Of a stretch of DNA of 64,000 bases, positions 42,009 to 52,989 are shown piece after piece. The notes beneath the pieces are model-generated. The model saw only the letters and a list, made by a program, of their open reading frames with translations, was not told where the DNA came from and searched no databases. Numbering within the stretch: the stretch's first letter is position 1; each line of letters begins with the position of its first letter. A program made the translations under genes and the position numbers. The DNA is taken from positions 186,001 through 250,000 of the forward strand of contig DIDT01000052.1 of NCBI GenBank assembly GCA_002418285.1, written 5' to 3'. This DNA is from Phycisphaerales bacterium UBA5793. GTDB lineage: Bacteria; Planctomycetota; Phycisphaerae; Phycisphaerales; UBA5793.

Positions 42009-42860
42009 TCAGTCCGCAGGCCACGGAGCCGGCTCCAGTCGAAACTGGTCCGGACGATCATGGTGGCGAGAAACGTTCACGAGAGCATGACCTGGATCGT
42101 GATCGATGGCGATCCGCCAGCCGTGCTCGATGCAGCGCCCGAGCAGGCGGCGTTTGGTGAGCAGGTTTTCGTAGGGCAGGACGTCGTAGGCCATGTTGTA
42201 GGCGGGTCCGACGTGGTTCGCTGTAGGCATGACATCGCCGGGAAAGACCACCGCGCCCAGCGCGTCGTCAAAGAGCACCCCCTGCTGTCCCCAAGTGTGG
42301 CCGCATGTCGGCATCACTCGAATTCCGGGAATCGCTTCCGCTTCGCCATCGAGCAGCACGACGCGGTCGGCAATCGGGTCCAGATTCTCACGCAGGTAGG
42401 TGCGCGTCATGGTCGACTTGTTCGCCAGCGCATCGTTCCACTCAGTTTTCTGTACGTAGATCTTCGCGTTCGGGAAGCTGGGACGCGGCGCGCCCCCCGG
42501 GGCATCGATGCAGGTCAATCCGCCTGCGTGATCGAAATGAAGATGCGTGACGACGACGGCATCGATGTCGTCGCAATCCACACCGATCTCGCCCAGCGCA
42601 TCGCCGATCCATCGCGATTCGAGCGCGAACATCTCGCGGCCCTTTGCATCGAACTTATTACCGTACCCGGTTTCGACGAGAACCTTCCGCTCGCCATCAT
42701 CCAGAAGGAGGCAGTTGGTCTGAAGGGTGATGCGATTGAGATCATCCGGCGGAGCGACCCTGGCCCAGAGCACGCGGGGAATGATGCCAAACATCGTTCC
42801 GCCATCGAGTCGAAACGACCCCGCCCGAAGCAGATGCCACTGCCACACGCACTTGCCCAT
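42009..42860 (-). CDS. MBL-fold metallo-hydrolase
   Basis: 283 residues; an excellent GGAGGAAAGGG site precedes the ATG at 42860. The metal site is complete: HLHFDHAGG (His106, His108, Asp110, His111), TCGHTWGQQG, FPGDVMPT and DHDPGHA near the end. The layout, with WARVAPPDDLNRITLQTNCLLLDDG before the first strands, resembles quorum-quenching lactonase/AttM-like and general thiolesterase members; the substrate cannot be told. The last helix contains NVSRHHDRPDQFRLEPAPW. It is transcribed away from the PFOR operon, from the 266-base gap between them. Confidence 0.9.
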   Translation of the reverse strand: MGKCVWQWHLLRAGSFRLDGGTMFGIIPRVLWARVAPPDDLNRITLQTNCLLLDDGERKVLVETGYGNKFDAKGREMFALESRWIGDALGEIGVDCDDIDAVVVTHLHFDHAGGLTCIDAPGGAPRPSFPNAKIYVQKTEWNDALANKSTMTRTYLRENLDPIADRVVLLDGEAEAIPGIRVMPTCGHTWGQQGVLFDDALGAVVFPGDVMPTANHVGPAYNMAYDVLPYENLLTKRRLLGRCIEHGWRIAIDHDPGHALVNVSRHHDRPDQFRLEPAPWPAD

Positions 42861-43126
42861 CCCTTTCCTCCGAACACCAGCCGGTCGGGGTGGCTTCCCA
42901 CATTCTCGGTTGCGAGGCATCCGCCCGTCTCGACGGGCAGTGTAGCCGCTTACACTGTCCCGGTACCCCTGTGAGAGAGGGTGCCAGGGAACAAGGAATC
43001 GGCCTTGTTTCTTTGAAATGGAGATGATCCAGGCTGAATAGCGGATAAGAATGTCTATTGAGCAGGCGACTCCGCCGAAACCCAATTCGGGAAGGCGGCA
43101 ACGCTGCCGGATGGGACACACTCGAA

Positions 43127-46698
<3,572 letters not shown>

Positions 46699-46702
<4 letters not shown>

Positions 46703-47706
46703 ACGTCGATCTGAGCACACGCTACCTCGGCCTGACGCTGCGCAACCCGCTCATCGCCTCGGCCTGTCCGCTCAACCAGGATCCTGAGTTCCTCCTGCGC
46801 CTCGAAGAGGCCGGGGCGGCGGCAGCGGTCTTTCCCTCGCTTTTCGAAGAGCAGATCGAGTTTCAACAGCAGCAGATCTTCGGACTCTATGAGTACGGTA
46901 CCGAGTCGTTTGCCGAGTCGCTGTCGTACTTCCCCGAACTCGAGGATTACAACGTCGGGCCGACGGAGTACCTCCGTCGCCTCCGCGCCGCGCGCGACGC
47001 CGTACGCTTCCCACTCATCGGCAGCCTCAATGGCATGACAGTCGGCGGCTGGATTCAGTTCGCCAAGCTCATCGAGGACGCCGGAGTCGACGCGCTTGAG
47101 TTGAACGTGTATTTCGTACCCAGCGATCCGCGCCATGGCAGCGAGGAGGTGGAGCGGCGGTACCTCGATCTGGTCACGGCCATTCGCAAGGCCATCAAGA
47201 TTCCGCTGGCCATCAAGGTCGGGCCGTATTTCACCTCATTCGGCCACTTCGCGAGGCGCCTCGTTGATGCAGGGGCGGATGGCCTGGTGATATTCAACCG
47301 CTACATTCAGCCCGACATCAATCTTGAAACGCTCGACTTCTTCCCGAACCTGGCACTGAGCGAGTCGTACGAATCGCGGCTGAGCATGACATGGATCGCC
47401 ATGCTGCGCGGCCGGGTTGGCGCCTATCTTGCCGCCACGAGTGGCATTCACAGCGTGGAAGATCTGGCCAAGATCCTGCTCGTCGGCGCCGATGTGGCCA
47501 TGCTCGCGTCCGCCATCTATCGCCACGGTCCGGATCACTTCGCGCGTCTCGAAGCCGGGCTGAAGTCGTGGCTCATCGAAAAGGACTATGCCTCGGTTCA
47601 GCAGATGAAGGGCAGTCTCTCGCGCGAGAACTGCTCGAACCCGGAGGCCTTCGAACGCGTGAACTACATGCGGTCGCTCGTGGCCTACACGAGCAAGCCG
47701 ATCTGA
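46699..47706 (+). CDS. Dihydroorotate dehydrogenase-like flavoprotein
   Basis: 335 residues with a TIM-barrel FMN-binding fold. DHOD-like features: MNVDLSTRYLGLTLRNPLIASACPLNQ at the start, PLIGSLNGMTVGGWIQFAKLIEDAGVDALELNVYF, IPLAIKVGPYFTSFGHFARRLVDAGADGLVIFNR and AATSGIHSVEDLAKILLVGADVAMLASAIYRHG. It is coupled to PFOR by a 4-base ATGA overlap. Proteins of this type, annotated as dihydroorotate dehydrogenase-like, occur beside PFOR in several phyla. The usual DHOD substrate-binding asparagines and the catalytic cysteine/serine segment (N-x-x-x-P-N) are not preserved (NVYFVPSD in their place), so a true pyrimidine role is doubtful; an FMN electron-transfer partner of PFOR is an inference. 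Confidence 0.88.
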
Positions 47707-47775
47707 GCCGAAAACGTCGGTTCTCCTTAGGGCAGAGGCGCAGCCGTGGTACAATGCGCACCACGGAGGTGTCCC

Positions 47776-48147
47776 ATGCTTCGCACCGGAATTGCAACCG
47801 TTTATGTCAGCGACATGAATCAGGCCGTTCAGTTCTACACCGAGACGCTTGGCTTCTCGCTCACCCGTCGCGTCGGCAACGAATGGGCCGAAGTCGATGC
47901 CGGCGGGGGCTTTGGCATCGGACTGCACCCGCACGGCGGCAGCAAGCACGTCCCGCCGCCGGGTGCGCGAGGCTCAATCTCTATTGGGTTTGAAGTCGAT
48001 GAACCCCTGGACGCCGTCGTCGAACGACTGCAGTCGCGAGGCGTGAAGTTCCACGGGCCGATCCTCAATGACGACCCCGTGCGACTCGCCTTCTTCGGCG
48101 ATCCCGATGGCAACGCGCTGTATCTGTGCGAGACCAAGCACCAATAG
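47776..48147 (+). CDS. VOC (glyoxalase/bleomycin-resistance) family protein
   Basis: 123 residues with the paired beta-alpha-beta-beta-beta modules of the vicinal-oxygen-chelate superfamily: TVYVSDMNQAVQFYTETLGFSLTRRVG..., EWAEVDAGGGFGIGLHP, then GSISIGFEVDEPLDAVVERLQSRGVKF and LAFFGDPDGNALYLCE. The likely metal-binding acids/histidines are in position in outline, but the substrate cannot be inferred. GGAGG site 6 bases before the ATG. It follows the DHOD-like gene after 69 bases and may be part of the same transcript. Convergent with the PDH E2 gene. Confidence 0.9.
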   Translation: MLRTGIATVYVSDMNQAVQFYTETLGFSLTRRVGNEWAEVDAGGGFGIGLHPHGGSKHVPPPGARGSISIGFEVDEPLDAVVERLQSRGVKFHGPILNDDPVRLAFFGDPDGNALYLCETKHQ

Positions 48148-48170
48148 GACCAAACCCGTTTCGTCTCAGT

Positions 48171-49535
48171 TTACCGCCCCGCCGGTTCGAGCAGGATTTC
48201 CGGATTCTCGAGGAACTGCACGACGGCGCCGAGCATCCGTGCGCAGTAAGCGCCGTCCACAACGCGGTGATCGCACGACATGCTTAGCGGCATCTCCTTG
48301 CCCACGAAGATCCCGCCGTTGCGGGCCATGACGGCTTCACGAGCACGGCCCGCCGCGAGGATCGCCACCTCGGGGTAGTTGATGATTGGCGTGGCAAACG
48401 CTCCGCCGTAGCTGCCCACGTTGCTGATCGTTATCGTGCCGCCCTTGAGTTGTTCGAGGCCGATCGTGCGATTCTTGCACTTGGCCGCCACGTCGTTGAC
48501 CGCCCGCCCAAGGGGCAGGATACCGAGGCGATCCGCGTTGCCGATGACCGGCACCATCAGGCCGTGGTCGGTATCGACCGCGACACCCATGTTGATCACG
48601 CCCTTGATGTAGATTTCCCGCTTCTCATCGTCCACCACGGCATTGAGCTGCGGGAACTGTTTGAGGGCGCGGCACATCGCCTGGATGATGAAGGGCAGGA
48701 AGCTGACCTTTTCGCCCGCCGCGTGCGCCTGCTGGCGACGCAGCCGATCCAGTGCCGTTACATCGGCTGTGTCCATCACGGTGAAGTGCACCGCGGTCTT
48801 GACAGATCGATCGAGCGCCTCGGCAATCTTGCGCCGAATGCCGGTGAAGGGGACCGTCTGCGCGGTGCCGCTCGCGTCAACCTGCACCGGGGGATAAGAA
48901 ATCGGCTGTGAAACGGCGGTCAGAACCGAGTGACCGGTCGCGGCCTCGCGCGGCTTGACCGCTGGAGCCTTCGCGGGGCTTTCGCCCTTGCCCGCGCGCT
49001 CGACATCCGAAGCCGTCACGCGTCCGCCGCGCCCCGTGCCCTGGATGGTGTTGATGTCGATGCCCTTGTCCTTGGCGAGTCGGCGCACGGCAGGTGTCGC
49101 CATGACCTTGCCGCCGCCGCCCAGCGTGGGCAGCCCTTCCATGGAGCCGACCACCGTGCCGGCATCTTCGCGCTCTTCTTCGACTTCGGCGCTTGGCGTC
49201 CTGGGTTGAGGTTTCGCCTCTGCCTTGGCTCCAACGTGCTGATCCGCCTTGGGGGCGGTACCGTTGCCCTTGACGGCCTTGCCGCTTTGCGTGGCGCCGG
49301 TGAAGGTCACAATCGGCTGGCCGACGTGGGCGATCTGCCCGACGTCGCCGTGAAGCGCTGCGATCTTGCCGGCAAAGGGGCTGGGCACTTCGACGAGCGC
49401 CTTGTCCGTCTCCATTTCGGCGAGCACCTGCATCTCATCGACCTTGTCGCCGACGCTCACCTTCCAGGAGATGATCTCCGCTTCGTGAACGCCTTCGCCA
49501 AGATCGGGCAGGATGAAATCAACCGTGTCGCTCAT
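48171..49535 (-). CDS. pdhC: Pyruvate (2-oxo acid) dehydrogenase E2, dihydrolipoamide acyltransferase
   Basis: 454 residues. One lipoyl domain (1-~80) with the attachment lysine K45 in METDKALVEVPSPF, a linker, a peripheral E3/E1-binding domain (VMATPAVRRLAKDKGIDINTIQGTGRGGRVTASDVER, ~145-180), another linker and the catalytic CAT domain (~225-454) with SFLPFIIQAMCRALKQFPQLNA, GGTITISNVGSYGG and the active-site DHRVVDGAYCARM (His and Asp in HRVVDG). Neighbour pdhB shows it belongs to a pyruvate or branched-chain complex; the specificity is inferred. Start at ATG 49535; ATG 49541 is two codons upstream. The E1-alpha and E3 genes are not in the window. Confidence 0.93.
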   Translation of the reverse strand: MSDTVDFILPDLGEGVHEAEIISWKVSVGDKVDEMQVLAEMETDKALVEVPSPFAGKIAALHGDVGQIAHVGQPIVTFTGATQSGKAVKGNGTAPKADQHVGAKAEAKPQPRTPSAEVEEEREDAGTVVGSMEGLPTLGGGGKVMATPAVRRLAKDKGIDINTIQGTGRGGRVTASDVERAGKGESPAKAPAVKPREAATGHSVLTAVSQPISYPPVQVDASGTAQTVPFTGIRRKIAEALDRSVKTAVHFTVMDTADVTALDRLRRQQAHAAGEKVSFLPFIIQAMCRALKQFPQLNAVVDDEKREIYIKGVINMGVAVDTDHGLMVPVIGNADRLGILPLGRAVNDVAAKCKNRTIGLEQLKGGTITISNVGSYGGAFATPIINYPEVAILAAGRAREAVMARNGGIFVGKEMPLSMSCDHRVVDGAYCARMLGAVVQFLENPEILLEPAGR

Positions 49536-49587
49536 GATCATCTCTTTCTCATCGCAACGGCCCCGCGCGAGAGCGCCGGCCGACGGA

Positions 49588-50556
49588 TCAATACGCCATG
49601 ATCTGCTCGATCGCCTCGACGATGCGCGGCGTGTCGGGCAGGTATTCGAGTTCGAGTTTGTAGTACGGCATCACCGTGTCAAATCCCGTCACGCGCTGCA
49701 CCGGAGCTTCAAGATACTCAAAGCAGTGCTCCTGCACGAGCGTCGCGATCTCCGCGCCCAGCCCGGCCGTGCGCGGCGCTTCGTGCACCACGACGCAGCG
49801 ACCCGTCTTGCTCACCGACTTGCGGATTGCCTCGACATCAAGAGGATAGAGGGTGCGCAGGTCGATGAGTTCAACGCTCATGTCGACTTCATCCAGCGCG
49901 TTGATGCACTGCACCACCGACGCTCCCCAGGAGATCACCGTCACGTCCGTGCCTTCTTCGATGACCTTCGCTTCGCCGATCGGGATGGTGTAGGACTCGT
50001 CGGGCACCTCTTCGCGGAAGGCGCGGTAGATGCGCTTGGGTTCGAAGAAGATGACCGGATCAGGGTCGCGGATTGCGGAGATGAGCAGGCCCTTGGCGTC
50101 GTATGCGGAGGAGGGCATGACAACCTTGATGCCGGGCGTATGGACATAGATCGCTTCGGGTGAATCGCTGTGCAGCTCAGGGGCGTGAATGCCACCGCCG
50201 ACAGGGACGCGCACCGTCAACGGTACGGTGAAGCGGCCGCGCGTTCGCGTGCGGAAGCGGGCGGCATGGGTGACGAGCTGGTCGTACGCCGGCCCAAGGA
50301 AGCCTTCGAACTGGATTTCGGGGACGGGCTTGAGCCCCGCCATGGCCAGGCCGATCGCCGTGCCGATGATACCCGACTCGGCCAGCGGCGTATCGACAAC
50401 GCGTTTGTCGCCAAACTGCTTGTGGAGTCCGTCGGTCGCGCGAAAGACGCCGCCGTTGACGCCGATGTCCTCGCCGAGCAGGACCACATCCGGGTCGGCT
50501 TCCATCTCCTGGCGCAGGGCCTCGGTGATTGCCTGAATCAGAAACAGGTTCGCCAT
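49588..50556 (-). CDS. pdhB: Pyruvate (2-oxo acid) dehydrogenase E1 component, beta subunit
   Basis: 322 residues. E1-beta landmarks: ITEALRQEMEADPDVVLLGEDIGVNGGVFRATDGLHKQFG, RVVDTPLAESGIIGTAIGLAMAGLKPVPEIQF, HAARFRTRTRGRFTVPLTVRVPVGGGIHAPELHSDSPEA and VIFFEPKRIYRAFREEVP, then the transketolase C domain with ELIDLRTLYPLDVEAIRKSV. The glutamate in AESGIIGTA is the residue that activates TPP bound with the alpha subunit. A GAAAGG site precedes the ATG at 50556; an open stretch to 50610 adds no conserved residues. Pairs with the downstream E2 (52-base gap). No E1-alpha gene is adjacent, although pdhA normally lies directly upstream. Confidence 0.94.
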   Translation of the reverse strand: MANLFLIQAITEALRQEMEADPDVVLLGEDIGVNGGVFRATDGLHKQFGDKRVVDTPLAESGIIGTAIGLAMAGLKPVPEIQFEGFLGPAYDQLVTHAARFRTRTRGRFTVPLTVRVPVGGGIHAPELHSDSPEAIYVHTPGIKVVMPSSAYDAKGLLISAIRDPDPVIFFEPKRIYRAFREEVPDESYTIPIGEAKVIEEGTDVTVISWGASVVQCINALDEVDMSVELIDLRTLYPLDVEAIRKSVSKTGRCVVVHEAPRTAGLGAEIATLVQEHCFEYLEAPVQRVTGFDTVMPYYKLELEYLPDTPRIVEAIEQIMAY

Positions 50557-51162
50557 GTATGCCTTTCGCTGGTGGCCACGAGCGCGACCAATCGGCCCGC
50601 TGCTGGCCAATCATTGCGAAGGCCGCCCGCCGGGTCGACTGATGAAGTTCCCCAATTGGTGAGCGCGCGTCGCCGGAGTCGCTTGGCGGTGACGCATGCG
50701 TCGCCGCCAAACGATCTGCACGCCTCAGATCGACGACCCCCAACATCTCGTACCCACCCCCGCGGCGGGTGAACACAATCGACACCGGCCGCCAATCTAT
50801 CCACAACATCTCCGCAGGCATTTTCGGCACGTCGAAATCTGTAAACATGGGCGGTTTCTGCGCTTAGCAAATCGGTTCCATCCCGCTGGAGAAATCAGGG
50901 AGAAAAACACGACATTTTGTGAGTTCACATGTTGCCGATACCACATCTTGTTGTATCCTATCCCTTGGCCGCACAGGTCGGCGAGGGAGTGCAACACCCC
51001 GGTGGGACTGGGGAGCACCAACGCCCGAACCGACCGTCTACGGCTGACATGTCCCGAACATCAGCAGGCGTTTCACCGCCCCAAGCAATCGGTTCAGACC
51101 GGCCAAGGTGTCGCGCCCTCTGAAATAAACCCAGACCCCCCGGCTCGGAAAGGTTCAGCCCG
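50557..51162. other. Intergenic region between pdhB and dcd
   Basis: About 600 bases with divergent transcription. No gene is supported. A leftward frame beginning at 50848 (MFTDFDVPKMPAEMLWIDWRP...) has a slightly protein-like start but runs into pdhB out of frame and I do not annotate it. A promoter for dcd is proposed at 50932-50959. Confidence 0.45.
50932..50959 (+). promoter_or_regulatory. Candidate promoter for dcd
   Basis: TTGCCG (50932-50937), a 16-base spacer and TATCCT (50954-50959). It would give a leader of nearly 200 bases before dcd. The match is modest. Confidence 0.35.
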
Positions 51163-51735
51163 ATGCCCGTGCTCTCCGACGCTCAAATCCGACGACTCGT
51201 CGACATCAAACCCTTCGAGGAAAACGTCAAGCGGCCCAGCACCGTGTCGTACGGCGTTTCGTCGTACGGCTACGACGTGCGCGTCGGCTCGGTCTTCAAG
51301 ATCTTCACCAACGTCACGCCGCACGGCGGACAGGCGATCGTCGATCCCAAGGCCTTCACCGACGATTTCTTCATCACCGTCGATACGAAGACGACGGGCA
51401 AAGACCACATCATCATCCCGCCCAACTCGTTCTGCCTCGCCGAGACGGTCGAGTGGTTCAGCGTGCCGCGCGATGTGCTGGTCATCTGCGTGGGCAAGAG
51501 CACGTACGCGCGGTGCGGGCTGATCGTCAACGTGACGCCACTGGAGCCAGAATGGCGCGGCAAGGTGACGCTGGAAATCTCCAACACCACCCCCCTGCCC
51601 GCCAAGGTCTACGCCAACGAAGGCATCGCCCAGATGATCTTCCTCAAAGCGGATGAAGTCTGCGAGAAGAGTTACGCGGATAAGAGCGGGAAGTACCAGG
51701 ATCAGGGCGGATTGACGCTGCCGAAGGTCGATTGA
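51163..51735 (+). CDS. dcd: dCTP deaminase
   Basis: 190-residue homotrimeric enzyme converting dCTP to dUTP for thymidylate synthesis. Motifs: VSSYGYDVRVG, FITVDTKTTGKDHIIIPPNSFCLAETVEWFSVPRDVLVICVGKSTYARCGLIVNVTPLEPEWRGKVTLEISNTTPLPAKVYANEGIAQMIFLKADE and the final GKYQDQGGLTLPKVD. The catalytic glutamate lies in PLEPEW. A GGAAAGG site precedes the ATG. nrdJ, also a DNA-precursor gene, follows after the AT-richer gene at 51907, so dcd and nrdJ may have been direct neighbours once. Confidence 0.97.
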   Translation: MPVLSDAQIRRLVDIKPFEENVKRPSTVSYGVSSYGYDVRVGSVFKIFTNVTPHGGQAIVDPKAFTDDFFITVDTKTTGKDHIIIPPNSFCLAETVEWFSVPRDVLVICVGKSTYARCGLIVNVTPLEPEWRGKVTLEISNTTPLPAKVYANEGIAQMIFLKADEVCEKSYADKSGKYQDQGGLTLPKVD

Positions 51736-51906
51736 GCAAGCGCTTTGCAGAGCACGTTTCAAGACTTCATCTCAGGAGTAACTAGCCATGTAGCCACGCA
51801 CCATCCATTCGTCACAGATTTGAATTCTCTTGACACCTTACTAGAGAGGAATGAGCAATGGACAAACGACAGTTCCAATCCAACTTACGAGAGGCATTTG
51901 CAATCC

Positions 51907-52923
51907 ATGAAGGCTACAACATTGATTCTTCACGACGAAAGCGGCACCACTTCCGGTAGCGGAGTTTTCTCGCACACTATCGCCTTTATCCACCGCGAAG
52001 ACTTGACCTCGTTCTCAGATGCAGAAGCCAGAATTCGGGAGAAATCTCGTTTCCAAGGCATTGTCAAATGGAGTAGGTATTCAAGCGAACGACGTACGTT
52101 TCGTTGCGAAGCCTATGTGAATGGTTTTCTCGATTGGTTCTATTCGACAGGACACTCAATCGTGCAGTTCTGTACCGTAATTTTCGACCAATCTTCACCA
52201 CTGTGGGATGTCTCCCTTGCGCCACAGAAGCATCACCTCTACAACTACTCGCTTCGCCAGAGCGTGAACTTTGCAAAGTCGTACATGGACTATCCCGGAA
52301 AGGATTCACACCAACCAATCCAGGCCGAGATGTACTCGGACTGGCGCCGGCGACACACTGCCGACAATTTCACCGAGTATCTTCCGAAGATATTGTCCGC
52401 CGAGGTCGGCATTCAGTTGGCGAACCCGATCGTGCTCTTGGGCAGGAACCAGAACTACAGCGGGCAGTTGGAGTGGATGGCGGAGAGAGCACTGCCACTT
52501 GTTGACTTTGTCGCAGGCGCATCTCGCAGCACTTACCTTGCAAACATCCCACTCTGTCCACGCAAGGAGCGCATTGTGGCAACGCTTTCATCCTGGCTGC
52601 AAGACATAAGACCGCTCAAACCAGCCCAGTCCGGGCAGCTGAAGCGTAAATTCGAAGTGATCGCAAAACCTAGCCCAAGGCTAATACATCGGGACTTTTT
52701 GTTGCCACATGTAGGCAAAACGGCGACCTCGTCGCACTCAAGGGACTCGAGCGCACCAAGTAGCGGCAACCGACTTGGTAGAGGTTCTTTCAGGCCACAA
52801 CCCCACCGAGCGCGGGGCAAGCAGCGGTCTGCCCAAGCGGCTCGTACGACAAAGCCGGGGCAAAGCAAATTGTTGAGCGCGGGATCCGGCGAGAGCGAGA
52901 GACTCGCATTTGGAATCGAATAG
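51907..52923 (+). CDS. DUF3800-like protein, AT-richer than its surroundings
   Basis: 338 residues from the ATG at 51907 (MKATTLILHDESGT). The frame is open back to a TTG at 51745, but the first 54 residues look unrelated to any domain and the ATG follows a GAGAGG stretch. The LHDESGT start and the late LPLVDFVAGASRSTY (about residue 213) fit the first and last acidic motifs of DUF3800, an RNase H-like family often found near defence or mobile genes. The C-terminal ~90 residues are polar and rich in serine and arginine, possibly the result of readthrough into non-coding DNA. Base composition drops visibly between about 51,780 and 52,720, and codon use differs from dcd and nrdJ, suggesting transfer. 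The family call is inference from two motifs. Confidence 0.6.
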   Translation: MKATTLILHDESGTTSGSGVFSHTIAFIHREDLTSFSDAEARIREKSRFQGIVKWSRYSSERRTFRCEAYVNGFLDWFYSTGHSIVQFCTVIFDQSSPLWDVSLAPQKHHLYNYSLRQSVNFAKSYMDYPGKDSHQPIQAEMYSDWRRRHTADNFTEYLPKILSAEVGIQLANPIVLLGRNQNYSGQLEWMAERALPLVDFVAGASRSTYLANIPLCPRKERIVATLSSWLQDIRPLKPAQSGQLKRKFEVIAKPSPRLIHRDFLLPHVGKTATSSHSRDSSAPSSGNRLGRGSFRPQPHRARGKQRSAQAARTTKPGQSKLLSAGSGESERLAFGIE

Positions 52924-52929
52924 AGGAAG

Positions 52930-52948
52930 TGGTCCGCACGGCGGACCC
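52930..52948. repeat. Short palindrome (REP-like) in front of nrdJ
   Basis: GGTCCGC (52931-52937) and GCGGACC (52941-52947) form a perfect 7-bp stem with a 3-base loop, flanked by GT and CT. The form matches short palindromes I have met repeatedly as dispersed elements in planctomycete genomes, but only one copy is in this window. It lies between the DUF3800-like gene and nrdJ, so it would be in the nrdJ leader. Confidence 0.5.
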
Positions 52949-52989
52949 TACGAAGAAGTGAAGTAGAGAGAGACACGGAAGGCGGCATT

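Noticed and set aside
50177..50848. Leftward frame starting at 50848 as a pdhA remnant
   Set aside because: It shows no E1-alpha motif (no TPP-binding GDG...N segment) and runs into pdhB in another frame.
52924..52989. Cobalamin riboswitch in front of the B12-dependent nrdJ
   Set aside because: Only 66 bases lie between the genes, far too little for the riboswitch, and no B12-box-like core was found.
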